Source: Cephalopachus bancanus
Lineage: Eukaryota; Chordata; Mammalia; Primates; Tarsiidae
Direction of reading: 5' to 3'
Length of the DNA: 64,000 nt
NCBI GenBank assembly: GCA_027257055.1
Contig: JAPVLO010000968.1
Span: forward strand, 186,001 to 250,000
This document shows, piece by piece, positions 37,428 to 48,290 of this stretch (positions are counted from its first letter, which is position 1; every line of letters begins with the position of its first letter). The notes below the pieces were generated by a model. It was not told where the DNA came from and did no database searches. It saw only the letters and a program-made list of their open reading frames with translations. The position numbers were made by a program, and so were the translations under genes.

Positions 37428-39204
37428 GCTGCTACCTCCGGGGCTTCCCGGCTCTGGTCCGGGCCACCGGAGGCACTTCCCTCGGCCATGCTGCCAGATT
37501 CCTCCTGGGGTACAGTCCTGGTGGGGATGCCCTGGCAGGAAACCCGAGTTGTAAGCCTCTTTGCTTTGGTGACCGTGACCCGCTCTTTGCAGCCAAGTTG
37601 CCTAATGGCCACCCTCTGGCTCCCAGCCTGGCCTGCCTGCCCACATCCGCCCTCCTGGCCTCTCCCCTCAGATGCTGCCAGTGGAAGAGCCAGCACCCTG
37701 GCACTGCTGTTGCAGGGGGCTGTCAGGACCACACACAGACCCAAGGGCGTGTTGGCCTGTGGCAGTCCTCTCCAGGTTGCATGCAGTGCAGAGGCTCGCA
37801 GGATGTGGCTGAGAGGTAGCTCCCCGCCCCTGTTTTGTGTGGAGTGGGCGTGGCCTGCAGCCTGCCACTCATGACTTGTGGGCATGGCTGCTTTCCTTTA
37901 ATTTCAGCCCCTGAGAAGCTGTTGTCCTGGCGGGTGAAGGTCTCTGCTTCCTTGCACCTGGACCCTGTGTGCTGCCTGCAGGAAGGCCTCGGCTCTGGGC
38001 TTGGAGGCCACAGGGCTAGGCACCAATCTCCATCAAGCCTCCACGTTTCCCTCTCAGGCTTCCTCTCGAGCTCAGGAACTCACCTCCAGGGGAGCAGCTG
38101 GTGCCTTAATCGCTCTCATTTCAGGAACGGATGGCGTTCCTCTTGCGCGTGAGGGCCAGCCATTGCTAACAACTAGCCTGTACCTGGACTTGACTTGAAT
38201 TTTCAAAATGTGTATCATTTCAAAAAAAAAAAAAAAGTTTGCAAATATTTGCATGTAGGATCTTGCACTGTTCATTTTCAGTAGGGTGTGTCTTCAACTA
38301 AAAATCAACCAGACCCCCTGGGGAAGGAATCGACGTGCCCCTGGGTGGGCAAGGCTGTTGTGCCCCTTAGTTCTGGAAGCGGCTGGACTCATTCACGATG
38401 GCCTGCGTGCATGAGTGACGTGGCTTCCAGGGAGGGCTGCCTTGGGGTGGGAAGACTCCGTTCGCCCCGTGCGCGGGAGAGTGTAGCAAATGGAATGTCT
38501 CCTGCCTCCACAGTTGAGAGGGGAGATGTGGCGGGACTTTGGAGGGAGGCTCAGTCCCTGTGATTAAAGAAGTGCCTGGAATTGCAAACACGGAAGTCTC
38601 AGAATGCTGCGTGGGGGCAGCAGGCCCTGGCACCGTGCTGCATCCTTGATACTGCTCCCTCCTGCTGGGGCTTTCATCTACCTAGAGTCCCTGCCATCTT
38701 TGTATTTGTCTGTTGACCCCACTGATAGCCGCTCTGGAGAGAAGAGAAGGATCCCCTGGCTCTTCCCATCAGTGCTTGTGACATCCCCACCACAGAAGCC
38801 ACCTTTATTTCCATTATGGCAGGAAGACCTGGGGGAGGGGAGGGTCAGGCTGAGCTGCCATCAGCGGAAAGTCCAAGTCTTGGTGGCCTTTCCCTTCTGG
38901 GTGAAGATCCGGAATGTGATCAGAGTTGTGCTCTTCGTGGCTTGCAGTTATTTCATCTTCATCCTATCAAGAGAGTGGTAGAAGAGAAATATCCAAAGGA
39001 TATCTGAGAATTTCAAACAAAAAATAATCGCTGTGTTTGTTGGATAAAGTCCGTAAATTGACTAGCATGCATTAGCAAATGGAATATCAGCAGCAACACC
39101 ATGGTTCCTTTAACTGATGGCCTCTGTCCTTAATTAGTACACTTAACACCTGGGACTCATATTTATTGGTCCAGACAAGGTAATCGGCCATGCTTTGGTT
39201 TGCT

Positions 39205-39224
39205 TTTATTTATTTATTTATTTA
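39205..39224 (+). promoter_or_regulatory. PRR5L: AU-rich element in PRR5L 3' UTR
   Basis: Four overlapping ATTTA pentamers in the message sense, including overlapping UUAUUUAUU nonamers. This is the class II ARE pattern recognised by TTP/ZFP36-family and HuR proteins. It lies about 460 bases before the inferred poly(A) signal. Confidence 0.75.
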
Positions 39225-39667
39225 CAAGGTTAACTATATATAGTTTTTAGTGCTTTTTTCATGTCTTAAGTGTCCCTAACGAGGAAAGAAATCAATGAAA
39301 GGCATCGGCTCTTAAACTGAGAACGGGAGTGTCAGTACAGACGCAGTGTACTTAGTCGCTGATGGCTGTGAGCTGGTGTACTACTACTTTACCATTGATG
39401 TAGGCGCTTGACATTTGTTCAGTAGACTGTACCCATAAAAACTGTATGGAGGTTTATGGGCATTGTAACCATCTGAGCTATTACAAGGGTGGTGGCCAAT
39501 GTTTTCAACTACTTTTTTCCTTTTTGTTAGGTGAAGACTCATCTTCACGGCTTATGCTAGTGTTTTTTTGTGGCCAAGGTTTAATAGCAGGAAGCAGTCA
39601 TAACTCTCAGCTCCAGCCAGGCTTGCAAATCAAAACATTTCATGCTGTCTATTTCCAAAAAGGACTC

Positions 39668-39673
39668 AATAAA
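39668..39673 (+). terminator. PRR5L: PRR5L polyadenylation signal AATAAA
   Basis: Canonical hexamer followed by 'tgttgtacgtgttgccctgt', a GU-rich downstream element. I noted no other AATAAA on the + strand between the stop codon and here. Confidence 0.7.
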
Positions 39674-40619
39674 TACCATGTTGTACGTGTTGCCCTGTTC
39701 CCATGCTGGGTGCCTCAAGGCTGTCTTGATTGACTTCGCAAGTGTAGCAGTCAAATGAGGTCTTGACACGTGCTGTCCTCCCAAGTCCTCCACATCCCTC
39801 TTCCTGATGCCCTTACTCCAGAGTTGGGCGGCAGCCTTAGCTCCGTCTGTCTCCCCCAGGTGGTATTTGCCATCCTGTGGACTGGCAAGTCATTTCCTGG
39901 AAAAACAGCCCATCTGTGGCACTTAGAAAAGACTGTGGCAAGTCTGAGAAGTCAAGGTTTTTTCTAAAGCCAACTTGGTCTCTCTTACCGGTGTTTGACC
40001 CAGAGAGAAAACGTACCATATTTACTTGTGTATTATTCCCATACGTCTTCTCTGATTCTGTCTGGCAGAAAGAGTTCACGATATTTTACTCTGCATAAAA
40101 ACTCCTAGGAGGGCTACAGCAGCATTAATCTGAGACCTTGAAAGGCTTAATAAGAGCCTCAGAAGAGGCGTGACCCAATTTACAGTACTGTAGGATGTAA
40201 AAGGGAATGTGCATTCTAGTTTGAGCCTTCGTAGGTCATAGCTGGGTAAACAGCCCTTGAGCATTCTGTCTCAGGGGGTTCCGTGGCATCGGTGCACCCA
40301 TACCCTGGCAGCGTGCCACCACAGTCATTCGCCCATCCACTGTTCTGCTTTCGGGTCTGTGTGGACCTTCTGCTGTGTGTAGGCCTTTCCCTGGTGTGAG
40401 GGTTGGAGTGACGGACAAATGCCCAAGGTGCCTGCTCTCCCCGAGTTTCCCGTCCAGTGGAGAAGCTTGGAAATCCGTCACACGAGCATTTCAATCATGA
40501 ACACCACCAGGTGGGATGAGATGTCAGCGTGCGAGGGTGACGAGAGGACAGCCATGGGTAGGGCAGCTGGAGGGGGTCTCTCTCACAGTGGACTGAGCTG
40601 AGAGACCAGAGGGACAAGA

Positions 40620-41070
40620 AGGAGCCCGCTTTATTTCTTATCACCGCCATAACGAACTGCCACCACCTTAGTGGCTTCAAACAACACACATTCCCTATCT
40701 TGTGTTCTGCTGGGTTAGAAGTCTGACATGTGTCTCGCTGGGCTGAAGTCAAGGTGGCATCAGGGCTGCATTCTTCTCTGGAAGCCCTAAGGGATCACCT
40801 GTTTCCTTTGCCGGCTTCTAGAGACTGCGCGTGTTCCTTTAAAGCCAGCCACCAATGTGGGGCTGAGTCCGTCCACGTCACCTCGCTCCCACCCACATTT
40901 TGCCTTCCCATCCACTTACAAGGACCCTTGTGAGTACGCTGGACCCGTCTGGATAGTCCAGGATTATCTCCCGTCTCAAGGTGTTTGGTCACATCTGCAA
41001 AGACCCCTTTGCCTTGTAGGATGCATCACGGGGCCTGGGGATTAGGACATGGACATCTTTGGGGGATGCC
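40620..41070 (+). repeat. Old interspersed repeat, family not assigned
   Basis: Contains a well-known dispersed motif series: 'gaactgccaccaccttagtg', 'gctgggttagaagtctgaca', 'ttacaaggacccttgtgagt', 'agtccaggattatctcccgt' and 'ggacatggacatctttgggg'. I recognise it as repetitive in mammalian genomes but am not certain of its class. Confidence 0.6.
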
Positions 41071-43672
41071 ATTACCTTGCCTTTCATTTTCCTGCTTCTG
41101 CTGATTACTCTTTGTGGGCAGAAAGGTCCTGACACACCACCTCAGCTGCTCAGGAAGTGCCTTGTGCACCTGTCTCATGAGATCATACAAGAAGAAAGTA
41201 GGAAAGCAAGATTGACGAGAAGCATCCTCCCCCAGAGCTTCCCCTGCTTTTGTGCTAAGGAGCGATGGCAAAGACCGAAGCTCTTCCGAAAGTTCCCAAG
41301 TACTCTTGGGCCCATCCACTGACCAAAATCTGCTGGTGTCCCCTCTGACGTGCTTCCTCTGGTCTCTGCCCCTTCTCAGCTGGACTGGAGGTTTTTGTGG
41401 GTGCTGACGTCTCTTTGCAGGAGAGGCCAGTCACGTGGTACACTGGGGACCCCCCCCAGAAGATGAGCCTGCAGCATACAGGTGCTGGTCTCAGTGTCCA
41501 AGAGAGACCGGTGGCCCGGCCTGGGGGCCTTACAGCCTGACATTCAGTAAGCATGGCCCGGACTCGACGGGGACCAGTTTTGGAGTCCCATGCTTACATC
41601 TCGCATTGCCTGTCTTTTATGCCTGCCGGGCCCTTATCACCCCTAGTCTGATCTTTCATGACCGGGCATGTCCTGTGTTTGTCCCCAGAGTTTGTCTCTC
41701 CCTTGTGGACAACCCTCTTCGCTCCAGGATGCAATCCCTGCGCAAACCCTTTCCGTGGCTTGCAGTAAAATCCACGCAGCTGACCTTGGCCTGAAGCTTC
41801 TTTACGAGCCAGTCCCATCTGCCTTCCCGCCCCGCTGGCTGCCATATGACTGCCCTGGGAGTTGAGGGGACAGCACCAGCCTCAGCAGGGCTTATCGTTG
41901 TCCCCGGAGGCTGCCTTCTGCCTCTACGTCCCCTGCCTGGTCTCACTGTTCCCTCTTGCTGGGGACCTTTTCCTGTCACTTCCGGATACGGTGGCCAGGA
42001 TCCTGCAAGCCAGGTTCCCACTTTGCCAGCTGGTCCCAGTTAGTCTCTACCGACGGGCTCACCAGAGGGAGCCTGGGAGACTGGTGGACGGAGAGGGCTG
42101 GCCTCGTCCTGTCTTTGTCAGCATCACCCGGCAGGATCAGTTGGGTTCGGCCCCAGCAGGGGCTCCTCTTGGCAGTTGCTTTGCGTTCCCAGAGCCAGCC
42201 TCCACATCAGCCCTTGGAGAGACCAGCACCGGCCAGCCTGGGCTTCTCCTCAGCTTCTTTTCAGTCTGAAGACCTCTGGGCCCCTCCCTCTACCTTTTAA
42301 GTTTCAATGATCCCTAATTCTTCCTTTTGTTTCCCCAAGGGCGGCAGTTGCTTCCTCAAGTTACCCCTCCGATTCCTTAGGTCCCCTCTGGACCATTTTA
42401 TTTGCCCAATACCTGATTGACAATGATTTCTATTAAGTTGTCTCTGTTAAAATAACTGATGTGGCTTTTGCCCTCTGACTAGACCCTGACTAACGAGCCA
42501 GGGTTGAAGAATACCAACTAAAAACAGGAGCCATCCAGGCAATGGAGGCTATTCCTGGAGATTTCCTTGGGGTGTGAGACCCAGCGCTGCAGGCAGTGGC
42601 TCTTCTCACCCCCACCTGAGAAGGCTGATATTGGTTCAAGTGATTTTGGTGGTTGCTCCTTAGCGTTCTCGAATCTCGGGTGGCGCACACTTGATTCTCG
42701 TCTGAATCCCCAGGAGACACTGTCCCCTTCAGGGTCGTCTGGACAGCGACCTCATAGCTTCAAAGAAGTGACCTTGTAGCCCCCATTCCTGTATTGCGCA
42801 ATCTCGAGTTCTTCAGTTACCTTCGGAAGAATGCCTTTCTTGCGAGGTCACTCGTCTGGGTGGCTTTCACTTTCCTTGGCTCTTCTGGCCTATGTCTCAG
42901 GATCTTTGAGAGGAATCCTAAGCAATGTAAGTATCTTGAACCTCATAGACTCCTGAATTCTTTCATACTCTCAGGACTACACAGCTCCCAACAAAGGCTT
43001 AAGTTTCAATCAGATACCAGTTAAATATCTCAGATTGCTTTGTCCGTGCTCCAGCTTATGAGGTCTCCAAGAGATACCAGTGGTCTGGCCTGGGTGCCTC
43101 ACAGCCTGTTTGTGTTACAGCTTATGAGGTCACTTGAAGTAGGATTAAGTCAGCTGCCTGCCAACAGAAATTCGTGCTGCCAGTTTTAGAGCAGTTTTGA
43201 GAAGGTCTCAATACGTGGAAATGGAATAAGCCTTCTTGTTCTGGCCGTAGGGGAATGGCTTGCTGCAGATTCGTCTTTATAAAATGATGACAAAAGCTGG
43301 GCAAAATACATACAGCGTGGTCCAGAAGGGGCTGGAGCGCACGGGTACAGGCTGGACCTGAGAGGCTGGGATCCTCAGGAGAAAGGAATCATGAGGCAGG
43401 GCTCACGTTCCCCAGTTCGATGGTGGGGGTGCGGGTGGGAGGGAGTGGGTCAGGAGGCAGCCGTCTGAGTGGGCTAAGATGAACGTTTTAGGCTGCCAGA
43501 GCTGCTGGAAGCCGAAGGTACAACGAGAGAAAGGGCTGAATGAGAAATATGCACACACACTCCCCTCCAGCTGCTGCTTGACTCAGACTGAGCATATTAA
43601 GTGATACCTGCAGGAAACCAGCAGAAAGGAAAACATAGCTGGGATGCTGAATGGATGAACTGCGTTCAGCTG

Positions 43673-43674
<2 letters not shown>

Positions 43675-43729
<55 letters not shown>
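43675..43729 (+). repeat. Perfect (AC)n microsatellite, about 27 units
   Basis: 55 bases of uninterrupted AC. Likely polymorphic. The cysteine/valine open frame on the - strand here is an artefact of the repeat. Confidence 0.98.
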
Positions 43730-43730
<1 letters not shown>

Positions 43731-43904
43731 TCATGGACATATAGACATGCAGATGCACATGTACATACATATACACAGAAAATGTTCAGGCGGTCTCTGA
43801 GTAGGTAAGATTGTGAGTGTTATGTTGCTCTTTTTAGTTGCTTATATGTTGCTCATTTCTGTAATGAACATGTGGTGTCTTTACTGTAAGCATAACTTAA
43901 AAAT

Positions 43905-44956
43905 AAATGTCAAAAATCCAGCACCCATTCATGAGAAAAACAACTTAACAAGCTTGGGTTAGAGAGAATTTTCTCCATCTGGCAAAGGGCATCTGTAAAA
44001 ACCTGCAGCAAACACCATACAAGAAAGTGAAGGACTAGACCCTTTCCCCAAAGCCCAGATGTCTTCTTTTGCCTCTTCTAGTCAACATAGTCCTGGAGGT
44101 GTTAGCCAGTGCAATCAGACAAGAAACAAAAGGCATCCAGATTGAAAAGGAAGAAGTAAACTATATTTGCAAATAACACGATCCTTTATATAGAAAATCA
44201 TAAGGCATACACACACACACACACACTCGAAAACCCTTCTTAGAACAAATGCAACAAGGTCACAAGACGTGATATTAATAATCAGCTGTATTTCTATATG
44301 GGAGCAACAAATAATCCAAAAGTGAAATAAAGAATAAAATTTCATTTACAACAGCTTTGAGAAGAATAAAATATTTAGAAATACTTTTAACAAAATGAGT
44401 GCAAGTCTTGACTGAATAAAATTAAAGAAGATCTAAATGTTCATGAATCAAAATTTAGATTGAAATATAAAATGCTTATAATAGCTAAAATGATTTTAAA
44501 AGGACAAGCAAAGTTGGTGGACTTTCACTTTCTAATTTCGAAACTTATTATAGCTACAGTAGTAATCAAGACCATAAGTACAACCACAAAGATAGATAGA
44601 TCAATGGAGCAGAAAAGTGTCCAGAAATAAATCTTTGTATTTTGTTGTCAAGTTTTTGGACACATACACAAGGCAATTGATTGGAGAGTTGTTCAACAAC
44701 CAGTAGACACATGCAAAAAGATAAGCTCACCTCATACCGTACACAAAAAATTAAATGGATTGTAGTATTAATGAAAGAGCTAACAATAAAACTTTTAGAA
44801 GTGTAGCAAAAACCTGTTGAGATGCTAAGTTAGGCAAAGATTTCTTCGATATAACATCAAAGGTTTGGTCCATAAAAGAAAAACATCATCAGTTAGACTT
44901 CACTAAAATTCAAAACTTCTGCAGCTAAAAAAAAACACCATTAAAAACACAAAAAG
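43905..44956 (+). repeat. Old L1 ORF2 segment (first part of an interrupted L1)
   Basis: Sense L1 ORF2 sequence, decayed: 'ccagcacccattcatgagaa', 'aggcatccagattgaaaagg', 'tggtggactttcactttcta' and 'aaggcaattgattggagagt' in the correct order. Stops and frameshifts destroy the frame. The element resumes after the Alu at 44957, after the LTR at 45333 and after the retrocopy at 46967. Confidence 0.85.
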
Positions 44957-45255
44957 GCCGAGCTTGGTGGCTCAGCCTGTAATCCTGAGCTTTGGGAGGC
45001 TGAGGTGAGTGAATTGCCTGAGCCTGCGGGTTCGAGACCCACCTGGGCAACTTGGCAAAACCTCTTCTCTACAATAAATGAAAAAATCAACCGGACATGA
45101 TACTGCGTACCTGTAATCCCGGCTACTTGGAAGGCTGAGGCGGAAGGATCGCCGGAGCCCAGCAGGTCGAGGCTGTGGTGGCCGGGAGCGGCCACTGCAC
45201 TCCAGTCTGGGCGACGAATAAGACTCTGACTCAAAAAAATAAATAAATAAAAATA
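44957..45255 (+). repeat. Alu (lineage-type) inserted in L1
   Basis: Sense Alu flanked by the perfect 14-base duplication aaaaacacaaaaag (44943-44956 and 45256-45269). It carries the lineage variants 'gaggtgagtgaattgcctga' and 'tacaataaatgaaaaaatca'. Confidence 0.95.
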
Positions 45256-45332
45256 AAAAACACAAAAAGACAAGCAACAATTTGAAAGAAAAATATTTGC
45301 AAAACACGTAACTGATCAGTTCTTGCATCCAG

Positions 45333-46189
45333 TGAAAGGACAGACTGAGAGTGGGAAGCCATTTTTCATCTTGTTCTTAAACCCTGACACAATGATGAGA
45401 AAGTAGAAGCTATACTTTTGGAGAACTGTACACTTTAAGTAAAATTAACTTTACCGACTTTGTCTTTTCAGAAACACACTTCCAGGTATCAGAGGTATCT
45501 CATAGTGGCAATCAAGCTTGCCTAGAGTAAATGGCATTTACAAGGCCTAAGACATCATGCATTGGGCAAGGACTGTAAAAGTCATGAAACTTGTCATTAT
45601 GAAAGTTATGACCGCTCAGAGGGGGAGCAGGTGGGGATTCCATCTTCCAGTAAGTTGGGCCCTATCTACAGGGACGCCAAGGATCCCCCAGAGCTACCCA
45701 CTGGGAATGCCTAGGAGACAAGGGGAGGTGCACCCTCCATTAGTTCTAAGAAATGTCGTTTGGGAAGGTGCAGGAGAATTAGAATCTTTGTCACACCCTT
45801 CTCTAGGGGCTATGATAACGTGGACGGACATTAATGGGTCTCTGTGTCACAGGTTCTCCAAGACATCCACAGGTGGTCCATAGGAAGTTAAGCAGTCACG
45901 GCAGTCACGTGCAACATCTCCAAGAAAAGGATTTAAGTCGGGACTCTGCGGGGTTACGAGGCCATCCTCACCTAGAGTGTAGGCCCACCCCCTGTCTGTG
46001 GGGGGTGAACTTTTCTTAAATAAATCTTTTATTCTCTCACCTCTGTGTGTTGCAATTCTTTGCAATTTACTTGGACCTCTGGGTTCCCAGTACGCACCTC
46101 CGGCTTGCCAGCCCCAGCAGTGCTGCGTGCCTCCCTGCGCCTCTCCACCCTCGCTTCTCCACCCTCACCCTGTCCGTCCGTACCCTACT
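45333..46189 (+). mobile_element. Solo LTR inserted in L1
   Basis: An 857-base block interrupts L1 ORF2 text between two copies of atccag (45327-45332 and 46190-46195), which fits a 6-base retroviral-type target duplication. It starts with TG. It contains AATAAA at 46019-46024 followed by a GT-rich stretch (cacctctgtgtgttgcaatt), which is the expected R-U5 layout in + orientation. There is no gag, pol or env sequence. The 3' end reads CT, not CA, so it is presumably decayed. I could not assign an ERV family. Confidence 0.6.
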
Positions 46190-46953
46190 ATCCAGAATTT
46201 GCAAAGAACTTTTAGAAAGCATTAAGGAGAAGACAAACATATCAAACAAAAAAAGAAAGGGTATGCACAGACATTTCATCAAAGAAAAAGATATATACGG
46301 CTAAAAAGCACATGAAAAGATGCTCAGCATCACTAGCCATCAGCAAAATGCAGAACCAAACCAAAGTGAGATAACATCTCACACCTACTAGAATGGCCAT
46401 AAGAAATAGAACAGACAATAACAAATGTTGACAAGAAATGTGGGGAAACTGGACCCCTTGTACATTGTTGGCTGGAATGCAAAATGGGTGCAGCCACTTT
46501 GGAAAAGTTTGGTGATTTCTCAAATCCTAAACCTGAAACTACCATCTGACTCAGCAATTCCATTCCTGTGTATCAATGAAGAGAAACAGAAACACACCTA
46601 CACCAAACCTTGCATGTGAATATTCAAGCAGCATTATTCATGATAGCCAAAACTGTAAACAACTTAAAACACCCATTAGTTAGTGAATGGATAGATTAAA
46701 CAAAGAATATCCTTGTGGAAGTCTAATCAGCAATCGAAAAGGAGCAAATACACATGCTGCATGGTAGACAGCTCTCAAAAACATGCTAAATGCAGGAAGC
46801 CATATGCAAGAGACTGTGTATTGTACGGTTTCCATTTATATGAATCATCCAAGGAAGGTGAATTTATAGGGACAGAAGTAGATTAGTAACCACCTGGCAC
46901 TGATAATGGAGATTTCTTGAAAAACGGGCACTGTAAAACTGATTTATGCTGAT
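46190..46953 (+). repeat. Old L1, 3' continuation
   Basis: Resumes 'tatccagaatttgcaaagaa' and runs through the ORF2 end and 3' UTR words 'actagccatcagcaaaatgc', 'ttgtacattgttggctggaa' and 'catgatagccaaaactgtaa'. The last bases of the element follow the retrocopy, to about 47790. Confidence 0.85.
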
Positions 46954-46966
46954 GGCTGCACCTTTT

Positions 46967-47736
46967 TTTTTTTTTTTTTTTTTTACACAGTGGATTGCTT
47001 TATTTCGGTATGCATCCACACGTCAGCACTGAGTGGTCCTGAACAGAAAGTGGGAGTACGGCTGTGCGGAGTTGGCCCCCAGCCTCGGCCGCTGTGCACA
47101 CGCTGTCCGTCTTCTCCCTGCTGAGGCTTGCGAGAAGCAGCAGACCAAAACCCGGGCGTGCCCCGCAGTCAAGCTTCTCCTGTTCCAGTTGTCAGATTCC
47201 AAGCTAGACCATGGCGGGCGGCAAGGCTGACCGAGTGGGAGCCCTGTTGAAAACTTCTGCCATTTTAAAAAGCAAAAGCAGTAACAGGAAAAGAAAACAA
47301 TTCAGGAGGGTCGTATGCGCTTACAAGTGTCTTCTTCATGCGGCCTTTCTCCGAGTCTTAACCACCAAGGACTCTGGGAGCGGGTGGGTCTGAGGAACCC
47401 TGGTGACTGTTCTTTTCTCCCGTCAAAACCTGAGCTAAAAAACGCATCAGCTGATGATGACAGCAGAGGATGGTGGCAGGGCTGAGGGCCCCAAATTCAT
47501 TTCCCAGGCTGGTGGAGCATGAACAGATGCAGTTCCAGGACTACACGAGGGAGATCAGACGTTCCAACCTTACCTGATAGCTTCTGGCCACAGCCAGGAA
47601 GTGTCATGGCAAGTGTCGGGTGGGGACGGTGCAGAAAGGGACTTGCAGAGGAGGGGGGAAAGCAGCACCCCTCGAAAGGTGGGGGAGAGAGGCGGGAAGC
47701 CCTGAATTCCTCACTGAAGGCCAGTCTCAGGGGAGC
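46967..47736 (-). pseudogene. Processed retrocopy of an mRNA 3' end, source gene unknown
   Basis: The insert has all hallmarks of L1-driven retroposition of a cellular message in - orientation. It has a 22-base poly-T at 46963-46984 and an AATAAA (as tttatt at 46999-47004) 14 bases before the tail. A 14-base duplication tggctgcacctttt at 46953-46966 and 47737-47750 flanks it. It is GC-richer than the L1 around it. The longest frames are short and start or end arbitrarily, so I read it as a 5'-truncated 3' UTR (about 750 bases). I do not recognise the parent gene. Confidence 0.8.
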
Positions 47737-47799
47737 TGGCTGCACCTTTTGAAATTTACTAAAATTATTGAATTGTACGCCTGAAATTGGTCATTTTTT

Positions 47800-48290
47800 A
47801 TTGTGGCAAAATACATATAACATGGATTTTGCCACTGTCATCATGTTAGGCGGACAATTCAGTGGCATTAAGTACAGTCACACTATTGCATAACCATCAC
47901 CGCCATCAACCTCCAGAATGTTTTCATCTTTGCCAACTAAAAGGCTGTACCCATTAAACACAAGCTCCCTGGTCTCTTGGCACTCTTCCCCAACCCCTGG
48001 CGGCCACCATTTTATATTGTCTCTATGAATTTTGCTATTCTTAGTACCTCATATAAGTGGAAGCATACAATATTTGTCCTTTTACGACTGACAATTTTCA
48101 CCTAGCACAATGTTTTCAGAGTTCATCCGTGTTGTAGCATTTGTCAAAATTCCTTCCTTTTTAAGGCTATTAGTTCATTGCCCGTATATATCACGTTTTT
48201 TAATCCACTGTTGGACATCTGAGTTGTCTCTACCTTTTGGCTATTGTAAATAGCACTGCTATGAATATTGGTGCATAAACATCTTGAGAC
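47800..48290 (-). repeat. Old L1 3' fragment, antisense
   Basis: Antisense L1 text: 'gtggcaaaatacatataaca', 'gcataaccatcaccgccatc', 'tcatataagtggaagcatac' and 'ctaccttttggctattgtaa'. It abuts the end of the preceding sense L1. Confidence 0.7.

Larger units (their letters stand above)
37428..39690 (+). other. PRR5L: PRR5L 3' UTR
   Basis: From the TGA stop to the first good AATAAA (39668) and a GT-rich stretch just beyond it. The UTR is therefore about 2.25 kb. It contains an internal A14 run at about 38222-38235 not linked to any repeat, and an AU-rich element at 39205. The end is inferred from the signal, not from transcript data. Confidence 0.7.
39691..43900. other. DNA downstream of PRR5L, no gene seen
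   Basis: No gene is recognisable. The only clear relic is the repeat at 40620-41070. Two similar scraps around 41480-41540 and 43060-43110 share 'ccaagaga' and 'ggcctggg' words and may be pieces of one old unassigned repeat. Confidence 0.7.

Noticed and set aside
37157..37885. 242-residue open frame on the - strand
   Set aside because: Antisense shadow of the GC-rich last PRR5L exon and its UTR; no domain.
43488..43730. Cysteine/valine-rich open frame
   Set aside because: Produced by translating the (AC)n microsatellite.
47210..47393. 60-residue open frame in the retrocopy (+ strand)
   Set aside because: The retrocopy's message sense is the - strand, as shown by the poly-T and AATAAA; this frame is antisense to it.
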